From positions 1-61,411 of the forward strand of contig BBXU01000570.1 in the NCBI GenBank assembly GCA_001598975.1: a stretch of 61,411 bases of DNA, given 5' to 3'. This DNA is from Parachlorella kessleri (lineage: Eukaryota > Chlorophyta > Trebouxiophyceae > Chlorellales > Chlorellaceae). Below the pieces are notes generated by a model. That model made no database searches and was not told where the DNA came from. It saw nothing but the letters and a program-made list of their open reading frames with translations. Position numbers and translations under genes: made by a program. Positions 11,401 to 24,857 of this stretch are shown one piece after another. Numbering within the stretch: position 1 is the stretch's first letter; the number at the start of each line of letters is the position of its first letter.

Positions 11401-14400
11401 ATCACAAAGCCGCCAGCCCCCTCCTCGGCCTCTCCTGCACATACACTTGCGCGCGTGGCTCATGAGGGGGCCGGCTGCACTGCACTGCGCTGCGGGTCGC
11501 TGTCTACCATCTGCGCTCCTGCACCTGGCAGCTGCTACACATGACGTGACCAGGCAGGTGGCCACCACTTTTCGCTGCTGCAAGTAGTCCTGCTGCGAAA
11601 GGTACCTTCAGGAAGTCCCCAGCGGCCTGCGCAGCCGATCGGCTCCACCCAGAGAATTGAGGCAGGCCTTGTGGCACTCACAAGAAAGGTCACGACTGGC
11701 CAGGGTAAGGACTGGACGCAATGTTCGAGCCTTCACCCAGGTTGGGCAGTGGAGCGAGCCGCCGTACCTTCACTGTCAGACCGCCCCTCCGCCAGCATCT
11801 GGTGCACCCGCTCATCCAGCTCCCGGATGTGCTGCTTCCTGCATACACCACCCCCCATGCTGGCTCGGAAACTGTCAACAGCCTGGGGCAGGAACAGGGG
11901 ATGCTGCAAGGGTAGTCCCGCTGGGCTGGCTGGGCCCAGGGTGCCCTGCCCTGGCTTACAGACAACCATGTGGCCTCTGTGGTGGCCAGCGGGAAAGGCT
12001 AGACTAGGCTAGGCTTGGCTAGGGTAGCACATGAGTGTTCTGCAACCAGGCGTTGGCCCAGCTGCTTAGAGGATAGGCTGGGCTAGGCTAGGGTAGGACA
12101 TGAGTGTGCTGCGACCAGGCATTGGTCCGGCTCCAGCGTGCCCACCTCCTGTCGAGCTTCTGGTAGCCAAACACGAGGCCCTCCTCATCTCCCTGCACAC
12201 ACACCGTGCAGCCGCCTGAGACCTACTGGCTGCTGCTGTCAAAACGGGGGCACCAGGACTGTGAGACTCATCCTGGCACGTTCTTGTCCTGGTACAGTCA
12301 TGCAACAAGGCACCCCAGTCTACGCTAGATCCAGCCATCAGTCTGCCGTGAGCGTCCAGAGTGTTGGGAAGTGAGAGGCACCTGCCTGCCTGTGCCGCAG
12401 CCCCACTCGGCCAAGGTACTTGAGGCGCCGGCGCAGCGCCGGGTCTATGCCCTCCTGCTCAGCTGCAGCCGTCTCCCGCTCCAGCGCACGCAGCGTGGTG
12501 CCCAGCACGGGCAGCGCCAGGTCCAGGTAGGCCTCCTGAGGCAGGCAGGCGCGTGGTTCAGCAACTTGGGCCATTATGGTTGAAGGGTGGTGAGATGCCT
12601 TACACCAGAAGCGCCTGGTCCGGAGGGAGAACAACCAATGCCCTTCTCTCAAAACATGGTGCCTAGCAAGGGAAGGGGGGGGGTCCAGGTGAGCCTCCCA
12701 CAAGACAGCGGCACACAGTGCACCCCCTGCTCTCTGCCCTAGATGGACAATGACACCGGCTTGTTGTCCTCCTTGCCGGTGACCCGCCCCTGCTGTATCT
12801 CCAATGTTCCCCCTACCCCTCATGGTAGGGGCGGTGCAGTCTATCCCTCATTCACCCAGGACCTCCCCCGCCAAACCGGCTGCCGCGTGCATCCGCTCAA
12901 CAATATCCGACCCAGCCAGCCACTCACATGCTTCCCACAGGCCAGCAGGATGGAGGCGCGCCTCAGCAGCGCCTCCGCTGCCGCTGCCGGCTCGGTGGGC
13001 AGCAGCTCCTGTGAGCGCAGCAGGTCCTCCACCTCGTTCAGCACCCTGCACAGGCATGCACGTGCGGCGCGTGGACTGTGACTCTCCGCTTCTGTGTTAG
13101 CAGAAGATGCGGATTGGGATCCTTGCAGCGGGCCAGCTAGTGGGTCCCCTTCATTGCAAAGCATGGAGAGTGAGACTATAACTGTAAGTGTGTAGGGTCT
13201 CAGGTGCTAGTCCTTGGCAATGCCTAGCATGCAAGAAGTCCTTGTGACCGTCGGAACGAGCAGGTCCTCACATGCCTGGCACTAAGTTTTCTACAGAACC
13301 AGGCAGCTGTCACAAGGGAGGGGTTGGACCTGCCGGCCGCCAGCGGGATGCTGCCAGGCAAAGGGAGGCATGTGCCCTCCCTTCCCCGCCTCCAGGGACT
13401 CGTGGCAGCAGTGTCCCAGTGGCTGTAGGTTGCTAGGCTCAGCTAGACCACTCACTTGTCTGCCTCCTGCCCTTGGCCCAGCTCCTTGTGGAGGTCGGCG
13501 ATGGCCACCTTGGCATCCACGTAGGTGGGGTGCCCGGGGGGAAGGCCTGCAGCATGCAGCCGGGGACCACGTGCGCTGCCAACCCCAGATGTGAGGAGGA
13601 TAAGCTTGGGTGCGGTAGCAAGGCAATAACAATCCATTAAAACGTCGCAGTAGAAGTGGGAAGCTTTTCAAACACCCCCGGTTCCCGCCCGCCTGCCTGC
13701 CTGCCAGGAAGAGTCTGCATGGAAACACGCTAGCAGCTGCCCCCCTGCCATGCCCTGTCCTGCTTACGCTGGGCCAGGGCCTCGTACACGTGCAGCGCCG
13801 CCTGCGTGTCGCACATGGCACGGTGGCACACGGCCATGCGGGCCCACCACGCCTCCTGCTGCCCCACCACGGGGTGCTCAGCAAGCGCCCTGCAACCAGC
13901 AGCTCGCCAGGGTGGCGCCACGTCAGCTGGCTCCCACTTGCACCTCCCACAATCCTTCCCAGCTCCTCCAGTGGACCACCACCGGCTGGCTGGCTGGCTG
14001 CACCTCGGGAAGCCCTTGGTGTCAGCCCGCAAGGGAGAGGTGACAGTGGCAGGTAAGTTCCAGGAAGCCCTGCTGCCAGGGCAGTGCCCCCGCACGCACC
14101 TGTAGTACTGGAGCGCGGCGGCAGGCTGGCCCACCCCCAGCAGCATCCCGCCCACGTCGGCATACAGGTCAGCAAACTGGTCCACGGGCTCCTGGAGCAG
14201 GCTGCTGAACAGCTGTGCCGCCTGCTCCGCCTGCCCCAGCTGAGCCAGGGCCAGCCCAGCCTTGACCTGCGGCGACAGCTCCCAAAGCTTTGCAGGAGGC
14301 CTCAAACGTCTTGATCGTGGGATGGAGCGCTCCCAGCGGTACCAATGCCGACAGTAGTGGATCCTACTCTACCACAGTGGCCACCAGGCTGGAGGAGGCA

Positions 14401-17400
14401 TCCCCCTCTGCCCAAGCAAGCCACCGCCCCTAGTCACCGTTAGTAGTACCGCCTAGCCGATTCCCTGCATGCCCATATCTAACATGCCTACAGCATACAA
14501 CTCCTTCTCACCTCATGTCCCCTGTGTACCTGATTTGGGACAGCACTGAGCGGTAGCTACACCTGGCAACACACTTGCCCAGCAGGCATCGGGTCCCTGC
14601 ACCCCCAGCATCCCACCTGCAAGTCCACCGGCAGCCCTCCAGCGCTTTCCTCCTCTTCCTCCTCCCCCTCCCCGCACAAGTCCTGCTCTGCGCGCTGGAT
14701 GAGGTCCAGCACCGCATCCCAGCGCCCCGCCTGGAGCAGCGGACACACAGCCGTGCTGCTGGAGGCCGCGCCTGTTCAGAGACCCTTTCAGGGAACCCTT
14801 CTAGGGAGCTTGCGCCATGGACTGGGCTGCCATACAGGGCAGGCACCAAGCTGTGAGCCTGCCTCAGGCTGCCTCGTTACTGTCAGCTATTATTACCAAC
14901 CCTCCCTAAGAACAGAGCATAACTGCATACAGCCCTGTCAGTCCAGTACACCCCTCCTCCCTCTTCGCATTGCCTGCCACCCATACCAAACACATCATGA
15001 AAGGCTCCCACCTCGCCATAGAGTTCTGCCAGGATGTTGACGTGGGTGAGGTCCGTCTGGCCAGGGTGGCGCTCCATGTGGGACTCGATGACCGTCATCG
15101 CCTTGCTGCAAAAAGCGGGAGTGGCACTGAAGGGCCTCATGTGGGCCTCCATACACCAAGGGAGTAACCCCTCAATGCTTGGCATTGGAAGAGCCTCCAT
15201 GTATCCATGTCCAACCCAAACGCTGTGCCTGAGTTGGGCCTCCGCAGTCCTCCTGCCCTTACACAAGACAGCACTCGAGATCCCAGCGGGCTTGTGGGCT
15301 ACCTGACTCTGGACGAGAGAAACAGCTTGGCACCAATGCATATATGCCTCTTGTGAACCGGCACAGCTAGACAGACAGCTGTGTGTGGGAAGGACTCACG
15401 CTGCTTGGCCAGCACGGTGGTAGAGGCGCGCCAGGGCCTTGGGGACCTCGGGGTGGTCAGGGCGGATTGCCTGAACCTGCTCAAAGCTCTCGATGGCCTG
15501 CTAGGGGAAGGAGAGGTGTGCATGGACTAAGGTCATGCGCGTGGCGGTGGGGGTGGTGATCCTCTTCCTGCCTTGAAAGAGTCGCGAGGGCAGACTGCAA
15601 CTTCTACATGTCGGTGGAAGCTATTCGCCTACAAAGTGTGCCGAGGTAAAGCGGAACAAAGGCCTACCTTCCTGTCATCCTCCAGCTCAGCATACAGTAA
15701 TGCCCGGTCATAGCGTGCATCCAGGTCATCCTTGTCACGCCTTAGAATCTGCAACACATCAGCCAGTTTATAAGCACCTGTGGAACTGGCATGCAAGTGA
15801 GCGGGTGTAAGGAAGCGCAACGCACCACAATGGGCTTGACGAGCCCACAGCACAGCTGTCTTTTACCAGAGCAGCGTCCGTACTACTTACAGCACTCTCC
15901 AGGTAGCCCGAAACAGCTCAACCTTGCAAATTAGACTTGACATGCCGACACCATTTCAAGTATCACCTTCCCATTCTTGTAAAGTGTCCCACTGCACCCC
16001 CACATGGCTCTCCCTTTGTCCCCCTGTCCCTCACTCTTGCCACCCACCCACCTGTGTGAGGCAGTAGATGGCCTGCCGCACCAGCCCCTGCTCGCTGGAC
16101 ATCTCCGCCAGCCGCTTCCACAAGCCCAGGTCCTGCAGCAGCAGCAGCAGCAGCAGGCCATCCAGCCAGCCGGCACCGACATCGGCAGCCTGTGCGGGAG
16201 CCTGCTCCTGGCTGCTTGCAAGGCCCGCTGTTGTGCAGCGCTGAGGTGACCCGGCACTGGCATGGTGCATGCAGCGCCGTCCTCACTTGTTGGATTAGCC
16301 TCTGGTCTGTAATGATAGGCCCCCTGACTACAGACAACCCCCAAGCCCCGAATGCACAGCATGACATGAAGGTGCGGCCCTTAGCATGTCCCGCCCACAC
16401 CGCCGAGCCATAACTACCACCTGCAGTGTGCCATCATCTCCGGTCTGGGACCCACCTTGGGGGTGATGTGTGCGGCGATCATGTAGAAGTCCAGCGCCTT
16501 CTTGGCATTGCCCACCGCCTCGTGCAGCAGGCCCAGCGTGTGGTAGGGGTCTGGAAGGTTGGGCGCCAGCCGGATGACTTCCATGAGGAGAGCAATGGCC
16601 TCCTCGTGCCTGCAGACATCAGCATGAAGTGTCATAACTGACTTCTAAGTTGGGATGCACATGACAAGAGGGGGGTTAAACAGCAGTTTGGTGAGTGCTA
16701 GTTGCAGCAAATAGCACCACAGAGGCAGGGACACAGGCGAGAAGGTGTAGGGCAACAAGCAAAAAGCATGACGGACAACTGACTTTTGGGGCCGACAGAC
16801 ATTTCGGGCACCCTGCAGGAGACTTAAAAAAAGCTGAGAAACACGCAAAATAGAGTACAGCGTCCCAAGCAGCGCCAATGCTTGGCTTTGAAGGGGTTGG
16901 CTCCGGTGCTGTCATCAGTAACACATGTCGACAGCTGTGGATGCTAGCAACTCCCTGCAGCGGGTGCTCGGCGGCCTGCAAGCTGCTTCCGAGACTGCCC
17001 CCCAAGGAATGGAGGCCAGCTTGAAACCGACAATCTCCAAAGCATTACCGTTAATTCAGGGCTCACTTTTGAGATGCGTACAGCAGGTTGGCTTGTCCCA
17101 GCTTGGCTGCCACTTCCTCCGGCAGGTCCCTGGACTTGATGCCCTTCCTGGCAGCACGGCGCCTGCAAAGCACGCCGTTAGGCCGAAGCGTTAACCTGCC
17201 AGTTTAGAATCAAGCTTCACCGCAACAGCTTGGAGCACGGTCAGAGATCTCTATCAGTCCTCCAGCAACTTCAGACTGGGGATGTGCCCATTGAAGCAGG
17301 CTGGCTCCTACTGGGCCAGCAGCAGCTCGATGCCTTTTCATCTCACTTCCACTTCTCCTTGTTGCGCTTTCTTCTGCGTCCCTTGCCGGTATCCAGGCCA

Positions 17401-18722
17401 AGCTTCTCTGCCAAAGGATCGTTCCTGCAAGCAGGCTATTCCCCTTCACCCAAGCATCAAGGTATTCCACTGAAGTCCAGGCAGTTACTTATTGCAAGCC
17501 AGGCCCCGCCCCACTGCCCACCTGCTAGCAACCTGCATGCCACAGCCCGCTGCAGGCAGAAAGCATAGGTTACAAGCCTTTAAAGCACCAACGCCTCAAG
17601 GGGCCTAACAACCGTAGTCTGGCCACCAACAAGGTTTTATAGCAACTCTACCTCAGCGCAGCTCGGCAGGGTCTGATACTGTTGAGCAATTGCTTCCTGG
17701 GTGCAAGTGATAACCAGGCATGTGTGCTGATTCCACGAAGTTATATGACCAAGCATGACCAGACTCCGCGCACCAGATGTCATCCACACCAGCACCGAAG
17801 ACTGACTTCCGGTTGCCGGGCCCCGCCCCTGGAGGCCCATCTTCCTCCATGGCCTCATCCTCGCTATCATCCTGCTGGCCGTGAGAAGTAATGAGGAGTC
17901 ATACATATTTGAAAATGTTACTTTCCCAGTGTTACACAAGCTGGGCAGCTAGGACACCTGCTCAGCGCGTACTTCACACTGCGTGTCCGTTGACATATTA
18001 TATCCAGCTGTAGCTCATCCAGGTCAGCCAGGGTGCCCCGCCAGGCCGCCGAATTGCCACATGCCAGCCTGAAAAACACTGTGAGCTGCAATGCGTAGGT
18101 TCACCTGCTTACGAAACCTGCTTTCCCAAAAAGACTTACCTTGGGTCCTCCCGTCGCTACTCTCCTGCTGCGCTGACGCTGGTTTGCAGCAGCCAGCAGC
18201 TCAAAAGGCTGTCGCCCCAGTGGGTCCTGCTCCTCCATGCCAGCCAGCACCGATAAGGGATCCTGGCCCTCCAAAAATATGGGGCGCTGGCCGCCTTCAT
18301 CCAAATCATCTTCATCCTCCTCCTCGGCTATAGCAGAAGTAACGGATGTAGGGTAAAGTCACTACTCGTTGCTATGGTTGGCTGCAGGACGCAATGGGGG
18401 CCCCCCGCCCCCAAGTAATTCGTTGCGAGCACGTGCGGCTGTGCTGAGCAACCTTGGTCACGTGCAGTGCAGAAGTAGCGTGTACAGGAACAGGTACGCC
18501 TTAGTCCCCCTGGTAGAAAGGTTCCAAGGCACTGCAAAAGCCCTGGGGCTCTGTCGAGTTAGGACATTTCTCTATGACCCTTTCAAAGGCTGCCCCACCT
18601 GTCAGGGCTCCCCTCAAATAGTCCTCTTCATCCAGCTCTTGTGCAATGTTGCCGGGAACGTCTGCATCTTCTGCCTCGTCGTCCTCGCCGTAGTCAGGCA
18701 AGTACTCGTCATCAGATTTCAT
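8438..18722 (-). CDS. GTF3C3: General transcription factor IIIC TPR subunit (GTF3C3 / TFC4 / Sfc4)
   Basis: This TPR-array subunit of TFIIIC recruits TFIIIB to tRNA and 5S genes for RNA polymerase III. The N-terminus is acidic (DDEYLPDYGEDDEAEDAD), as in the family; I place the start at the ATG 18722-18720. Next come basic linkers (17425-17349, GRRRKRNKEKWK), then the most diagnostic block: AAKLGQANLLYASQK (about 17164-17065), EEAIALLMEVIRLAPNLPDP and FYMIAAHITPK (about 16615-16455), LWKRLAEMSSEQGLVRQAIY (16132-16050), DDLDARYDRALLYAELEDD (15749-15668) and AIESFEQVQAIRPDHPEV (about 15500-15400). Further TPR-like exons continue to 9100. The last exon (8842-8438) has the family ending EAAYNLSLIYRSSGADELAR then RQVLRRHLTL and a stop, interrupted by an Ala/Pro-rich insert. 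More than 20 exons, no obvious frame break. One exon around 18070-17990 is uncertain. Confidence 0.92.
12017..12133. repeat. Two-copy tandem repeat, period 69, in a TFIIIC intron
   Basis: GGCTAGGGTAG(C/G)ACATGAG begins at 12017 and again at 12086, and both continue with about 35 more matching bases. It is preceded by GGCTAG-rich low-complexity sequence from 12001. Confidence 0.85.
16134..16156 (-). repeat. CTG triplet run forming a splice-acceptor tract
   Basis: On the minus strand about seven CTG units end in CTGCAG immediately before the TFIIIC exon that starts at 16132 with DLGLWKRLAEM. The triplet run stands where a polypyrimidine tract would be. If retained it would read as poly-Leu. 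Confidence 0.75.
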
Positions 18723-19273
18723 AAGGTCAAGGACTTCAGACCTCAATGTATTGATCAGCCAATTGGAGGCCTAACAGGGGTTGGGAGCGACAAATGACCA
18801 TTGTCTTACTAGCTCTGACTAATATCCCTTCAGACTTTTCCTCACAGCCTACAGAGGCTGAGGAGTTGCGCGTCTGATGATGGCATATTTGGGCTTGACT
18901 GTGCGACACTATTAGGGAGCCTTTTCAAGTACCCAGTAGCCTCGTGTTCTGCTTTGTCTTGGAAGCCTTGTCCTCAGCAAAGCAAGGACGCACGCACGCA
19001 AGGTGGGAAGCAGCATGGGGGGACACACATATCTGGCTGCCTTGGTGCTTTCCACGCGGCGAGCGTGGGCATTTACTGCCATCCCAGGTCGCGTTGTTCT
19101 GATCATGCAGTGCACTGCAGCGTGCTCACCACAGTGGCAGAAAGACCGCACGGACGGCAACCACTTGCTCGTAGCCTACTGTTCCATTCTGTGACACTTT
19201 CAGGTGGCAAGCAGGGAGCGGAGAACACCCAGCAGGGCCCGCCTCCCTATCAGTTTGCTGTGCTGGGAGGCAG
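18723..19273. promoter_or_regulatory. Divergent intergenic region, candidate bidirectional promoter (TFIIIC / RBR ligase)
   Basis: 550 bp separate the start codons of two head-to-head genes. No convincing coding frame was seen. Core promoter elements cannot be placed by eye; the call rests on gene arrangement alone. Confidence 0.5.
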
Positions 19274-22200
19274 ATGGATGATGACTGGTACAACGTAAGT
19301 CGTCCAGCGGGCTGACATAGTCCACGAAGGCTATGTTCAGCGTCTTGGCGGAAGCCGCATGTTCCTTGTTGAGTGGCCCTCAGGCAGTGAGAAGTGCTCC
19401 TTCCCTGTATTCCAGTGATGATCCCCACACTCGGCTTTGCTAAATGACGCAGCTGGCACCCGCCACACTGCTGTCTAACCCTGTTACGTGGATGCCATTT
19501 TTGATGTCAAGAGTGTCTGAATTTTCATACTCTGACGTTGCAGGACTACTCCGATGAGGATATGGGCAGCGATGCGGAAGGCTCCCCGTATCCCACTAGT
19601 GAAGATGATGAGGAGGATGATGATAGCTATGAACAGCCGCCACCAACCACACAGCAGCTGCAGAAGAGCCGGGCGTATACAGTTATAGACAAGCCCAGCC
19701 TCAAGCAAATACAGGCACGCCATAGCAGTCCGGCAACCTTCTGTATTGTTTGTACAATCGCCTACCTCAGGTCCATCCAACACGTGTGCATTTCAGCAGA
19801 CGAGCATAAAGGCATCCCGGCAAGTTACGTCCCGCTGACAGCCCAGCAATGTGCTCTGGGTGATGCAGGACGAGGCTCTTGACCAGGTTAAAAGCATCCT
19901 GGGCTGCGGCACTACAACAGCCCGAGCGCTGCTGATCTACTTCAGCTGGGATACAGAAGTTGTGCTTGGTGAGCTATGTAGCAGCTGCACTGCACGCAGA
20001 CATCATTTGATCTGTATGAGGTTTGCAGTATATGTGAGCAACATGCACACCAACGGGGCCTCGTGGCAGCCATGAAGTTATACCTATGGCAGCATGGCAG
20101 CAGAAGTCGTCTCCACTTGCAACTTATTGGTGCAGTGGCTCTGTGCGCTCCATTGAGTTGTACATCTGGTAGGGCATTTACACCAACGCGACGAGCAGAT
20201 TTTTAGCATGGGAGTGCTTGTACAGGAACAATTGCTGAGCGCGGCCAAGAAGCTGTGTATAGGCGGGCGGGCATCATCTCCCAATCCGAGGAGGTAACGC
20301 AGCCCTCAGGTGATATATTAGGCTAGTTGCATGTTATAACTGGTTGGAATGATGGGCGATCTAAGGGTAACAGTGACGACCTGCTCGGTCCATGCTTTGA
20401 TGCTTGTGTTGACAGTGAGCTGGCTATGTAGCTAGCTTGGTCTCACTTTGAAACGCCTGCATCACAGGCTGCTTTGAATTATGCACAGAGACCAGGTGGC
20501 AAGGTGCCATGGGTGACATGCCTGATGCTAAGGCGCCGTCGCCTGTGCTTTGCAGGCAGCAGGTCGGTGTCCTGCATGGTGTGTTTGAGCGAGGTGCGGC
20601 CCTCCGATGCGACCGCCATGAGCTGCGGGCACACATTCTGCAACAATTGCTGGAAGGAGCACATGCGGATAGGCATCACGGAGGGGCTGAGCAAGCGGCT
20701 AAAGTGCATGCACCCCTCCTGCGGCGTGATATGCGACGAAGACAAGGTAAAGGAGCAGAGCTGCTGGTACGTTTGTGGTTTGGGAGGGGAGCAGCATGCA
20801 TGGACCCCACGCTGTGCACATGCTAGCTTGCTGCGCCTTGGCCTTCCCCACAGGGTGTTGAGCAGGGCATGCCGTTGGCTCACTCCGTGTCAGGTGCTGC
20901 CTGGGACAATGACTGAGCATGACTGCGTGGAGCCTGCCTCTCTGCAGGTCAAGCACTTACTGCGGATCAACCGACCATTGCTACAAAAGTACGAGCAGTC
21001 GCTGCTAGGTAAGCATGGGATGCAGGTCTGCTCAACTGTTGCTTCCCTTGATACTCTTACTGCGGTCTGCTGTCGGATGCCTCTGTGACAATGCTGGAAA
21101 ACTGAGTTGTTGTTGCTCATGCCTGGATTTCGCAGACAGCTATGTGGATGACAATAAGAAGGTGAAGTGGTGCCCAAGCGTGCCCCACTGCGGCCATGCA
21201 GTGCGCAGCAATAAGGAGCCCTTCTGCGAGGTGGGTATCTCACTTTTTAGGATGAAGTTAGTTGATTATCTGCAAGTTAGCACGGCACATCCTTCGCCTG
21301 CTGCTTGGATGTACAAGTAAATACAAGACACTGCTTTACTGTCGAAGGCACTGAGACAAGAAATTTCAATGATCGGGGCCAGGTACTCTTCTGCCGAGTT
21401 GTTCACGGTGCCTCAGCTCCCGCCATGGCAACTTGCTCTACACGTGGGCCCACCTGTGCAGGTTGAGTGTGCCTGTGGTCAGAGGTTCTGCTTCAACTGC
21501 AGTGAGGAGCCCCACTCACCGGCAACCTGCCAAATGTAGGTGCATAAAACTCGCAGGAAATACAAGCTGTGTGGCATTGCTCTTCTGTATCAATTGGCCC
21601 CGTCTTGCCCCATTTGTGGTAGACACACGGCAGCATGGTCAGGGTAACGTTACCCTGTTAGACGTGCCTTAGAGTGGATTAGAGGAAGGTTGTGTAGGCT
21701 GCAAGTGGGCAGTGCTGTGGCAGAAGGTTTGGGGCATGTATATCACAATTGGTGAAGCATGCCGACATTACTGCGCTATCCTGGGCTGCAGGCTGGCAGA
21801 CTGGCTGCGGCGCATGCGCGACGGCACCGAGACTTCCTCCTGGCTCAACGCCAACACCAAGCCCTGCCCCAAGTGCAGCAAGCCGGTTGAGAAGGCGGGC
21901 GGCTGCAACCTGGTGGTGTGCCGCTGTGGCCAGGTGGGCACACGCTTGCTGGAGCATGGTGTGGCCTTGCCACGTGCGGGCTGGCCAGATGGGGGCAGTC
22001 TTGCTGCGTACCATTTGGTGTGCGACTGCTGTGCTATACCTGTGGTGAGGCGCTAGCACCGTTGGTGGTGCTCATCATGTGGTCGCCGGCCTCTTGGCAG
22101 GTGTGGTGCGGTGCCCAGTAGGCGTGTGTTTTGCGTGCGTGCACAGGCGCGTGGGCGGTTGTGTGCGCGGTTGGGCGCATGTGGGTGGCTGGGTCGTGGG

Positions 22201-24857
22201 TGTGTGTCGGCTTGTTGAGTGTGATGACGCACACACCTGCAGAATGTGATGAAGCACACACCTTGCCCTTTTGGTTGCAGGCCTTCTGCTGGCTGTGCGG
22301 GCAGGCTACGGGGCGGGAGCACACCTGGACCTCCATAGCAGGCCACAGCTGCGGTGCCTACAAAGACGACGCTGACAAGCGGGCCAACGAGGCGCAGCGG
22401 TGCGGTTGGCTGCCCGTATTGTCTACATTGCAAACATCAACCTGAAAGCTGGCTTGGCCCCGTGCTTTGCAATGCCAATTTTTATGTGGGCAGGCCTCCC
22501 TTGCAGGTGTCTTCGATGTGCAAGGGCTGAGGCTGTATGCTCTGGACGGCCGCCCGGCTGAAGCAAAGCACCTTCCTTGAAGGCTATAGCAGGCCTGAGT
22601 TGGCTGCTGTTCAGCGCCAGGCTTGCCAGCTCCTTTTCTATGCCCCCAGCTGCCTGTGCCGCCCCTACCGAGGTTGCCTGCCTGGCGCTACTTGCCCCTG
22701 CAGGAACCTGAAGCGGTATCTGCACTACCTCACCCGCTATGAGGCCCACCTGCAGTCGCTGAAGCTGGAAGAGAAGCAGCGAACGGCCATAGACATGAAG
22801 ATCGACCAGATGATAGAGCAGGAGTCCTCAGTGTCGAACTACTCCTGGCTGAATGAGGTAGGGGCTCAGAATGGGCTTGTCTCAACAGCCCCATGTTTGT
22901 CGTTTACATCTCACGGGCTGTGAGGCTGCTTGGAGTGGGGTCGTACGAGATGTGGCGGGAGTTGGTGAAAGAGGGGTGCTGACCGTGGAGATGGCCGTTG
23001 CCCTGATTGCACAGGTGGGTTGGTGGGCCAGATATCAACTGCGCAAATGACCCAAAGGTTGCGCTGGATCCCTTGCTATTTGCCGTGCCGCTGCAGGCCA
23101 TGCAGCAGCTGTTCCTGGCACGGAGGATCCTCAGCTACAGGTGTGTGGTCCCACCACCAGGCAGCCAGCCTTGCTTATGAGGTGGCCTGTTCTCGTAGAG
23201 GCTTCTGATCAAGCAACAGCGTTGATCCAAACCTTCCCTGTGTGTAATACCTGCAGCTGATCAGCTCTACATGGCATGCTGGTGCATCAGCTGGTGTGTA
23301 GAGCGCCAGCTGCCCCGCCCTGAGAAAGACTCGGTCACGCCCCAGTGTCGACAGGGGGTTGATGTGTCTTACCTGCAGCTACATCTTCGCCTTCTTCCTG
23401 TTTGGCGGCGTGATGTACAAGGACGACTTCACAGCGGAGCAGAACACCATCAACCAGCACCTGTTTGAGGACAAGCAGGGGCAGCTGGAGATAGAGGTGG
23501 GCGTGGTGGGTTAGGTGCTTCCCACGCTCAGGGGGCAATGGGAGGCTGGCTGCTGGGCTCAATGCCTGCGCATGGGTGTTGTCGGGCCTAAAACTGACTC
23601 AACTGTAGCTAGTGTGGTGACTGTGTTGGTGTTGCTCCCTGTGCATGTCTTACTTTTGTTTCTCTGACTGGGTTGAAAAGCATTGATATGCGGACCAGTT
23701 GAGCAGTTCATCATGCACCAAGACGGAACCTGGGCAACTGTTCCCTCTGCCTGTCCCTGCCGTGGTGCCAAGGATTGCTGCTGCTGCTGCTGGGGCAGCT
23801 GGCCGGTGTCTGGCTGGGCACTTTCAGTTGACTGAGTGAGCCCTGTTTCCCTCCCTGCTGTGGCCCCTGCAGGTGGAGCGGCTAGCCAAGCTGATAGAGT
23901 CGCCGCCGGAGGAGATCATGCAGCAGCGCATGGCCATCATCAACCTGGCGGCCGCAATTGACAGCCGCATCACCAAGATGTATGAGGTGCGCGCCAGGGC
24001 TGGCTTCGCCGGATAGGAGTCAAGTAGGTAGTAAATGTGCTTGACAGGTCAGACTTGTTGTCGAGGAAGCCAGTCTGCGTTTGTACCTCCGAGATGAGCT
24101 ATGGAAGCACACTCCTCCTGTTAATAGAACCTGTTGAATTGCTGCCGTGCTTCCCTGCCGTGCGTGCAGGTGATAGAGAACGACATTGCCGGCCAGATCA
24201 CCACCACTAGCTTCAACATTGCACCCTACAAGGGGCGGCATGCAGCGGTGGGTAACCGACAGCGACTGTGGGAGCCAGCCGTGCATTTGAGCTCTTGAGT
24301 GCTGTGCACCAATGTGCCGACCAGTCAGTCTCTTATGTAAGCTGGACAGGGGATCGATGCTGTTTGGCATGCAGACCCCAAATGAGGTGGCGGCAGAGAT
24401 CTACCGGCAGGCCTCCAACCTGGACCTCTCCAACTCCGATTCTGGCGGGGCGCCGGATGGCAAGGAGCAGTCGGGTCAGTGGCATACTGCTCAGGCTACT
24501 CAGGGGGTGCAGCTACAGTGATGGGCTGTGTCGTGGTTCTATCCGCATAAGCATTCTGCCAATGCAACTGTGGAGTAGAAGTCGTCAAGGTTGTAGCTGG
24601 CTTTGGGATTCCTTCGCCGACTTTGGTTTCCAGGCAACACCTGGAGTCCTTCCTGGGTATTCCTGTTTGAACAAAGAACTTGGGATGCTTGCTTGCTTTA
24701 GTGTCATGGTACACTAGTAATGTGCTTTGCAGACCGTGATGTCATCGACCTTACAGGGACAGACAGCGACGCGGAGGCGGCAGGGCCTTCAACCCGGCAG
24801 GCTGCCAAGCCCAAGGCCCAGACTGTCAAGACAGGCAAGCGGTCCAGGTCCCGCTGA
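19274..24857 (+). CDS. ARI: Ariadne-type RBR E3 ubiquitin ligase
   Basis: RBR ligases take ubiquitin from an E2 onto a RING2 cysteine before passing it to substrate. Seventeen exons fit: 19274-19294 (MDDDWYN, then GTAAGT), 19544-19713, 19869-19968, 20226-20309, 20556-20746, 20948-21008, 21136-21230, 21462-21535, 21792-21933, 22281-22399, 22704-22857, 23097-23140, 23379-23496, 23873-23986, 24170-24249, about 24375-24475 and about 24733-24857; about 600 residues. Order: acidic N-terminus; UBA-like DEALDQVKSILGCGTTTARA; RING1 (CMVC..SCGHTFCNNCW..CMHPSC); IBR (WCPSVPHCGHAV..CACGQRFCFNC); RING2 (CPKCSKPVEKAGGCNLVVC..FCWLCG), where the C in GGCN is the family's catalytic position; then the Ariadne helical domain (LKRYLHYLTRYEAHLQSLKLEE; QQLFLARRILSYS). 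The C-terminus is basic (KTGKRSRSR). All visible zinc ligands are present. The second intron seems to use a GC donor at 19714. Confidence 0.93.
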
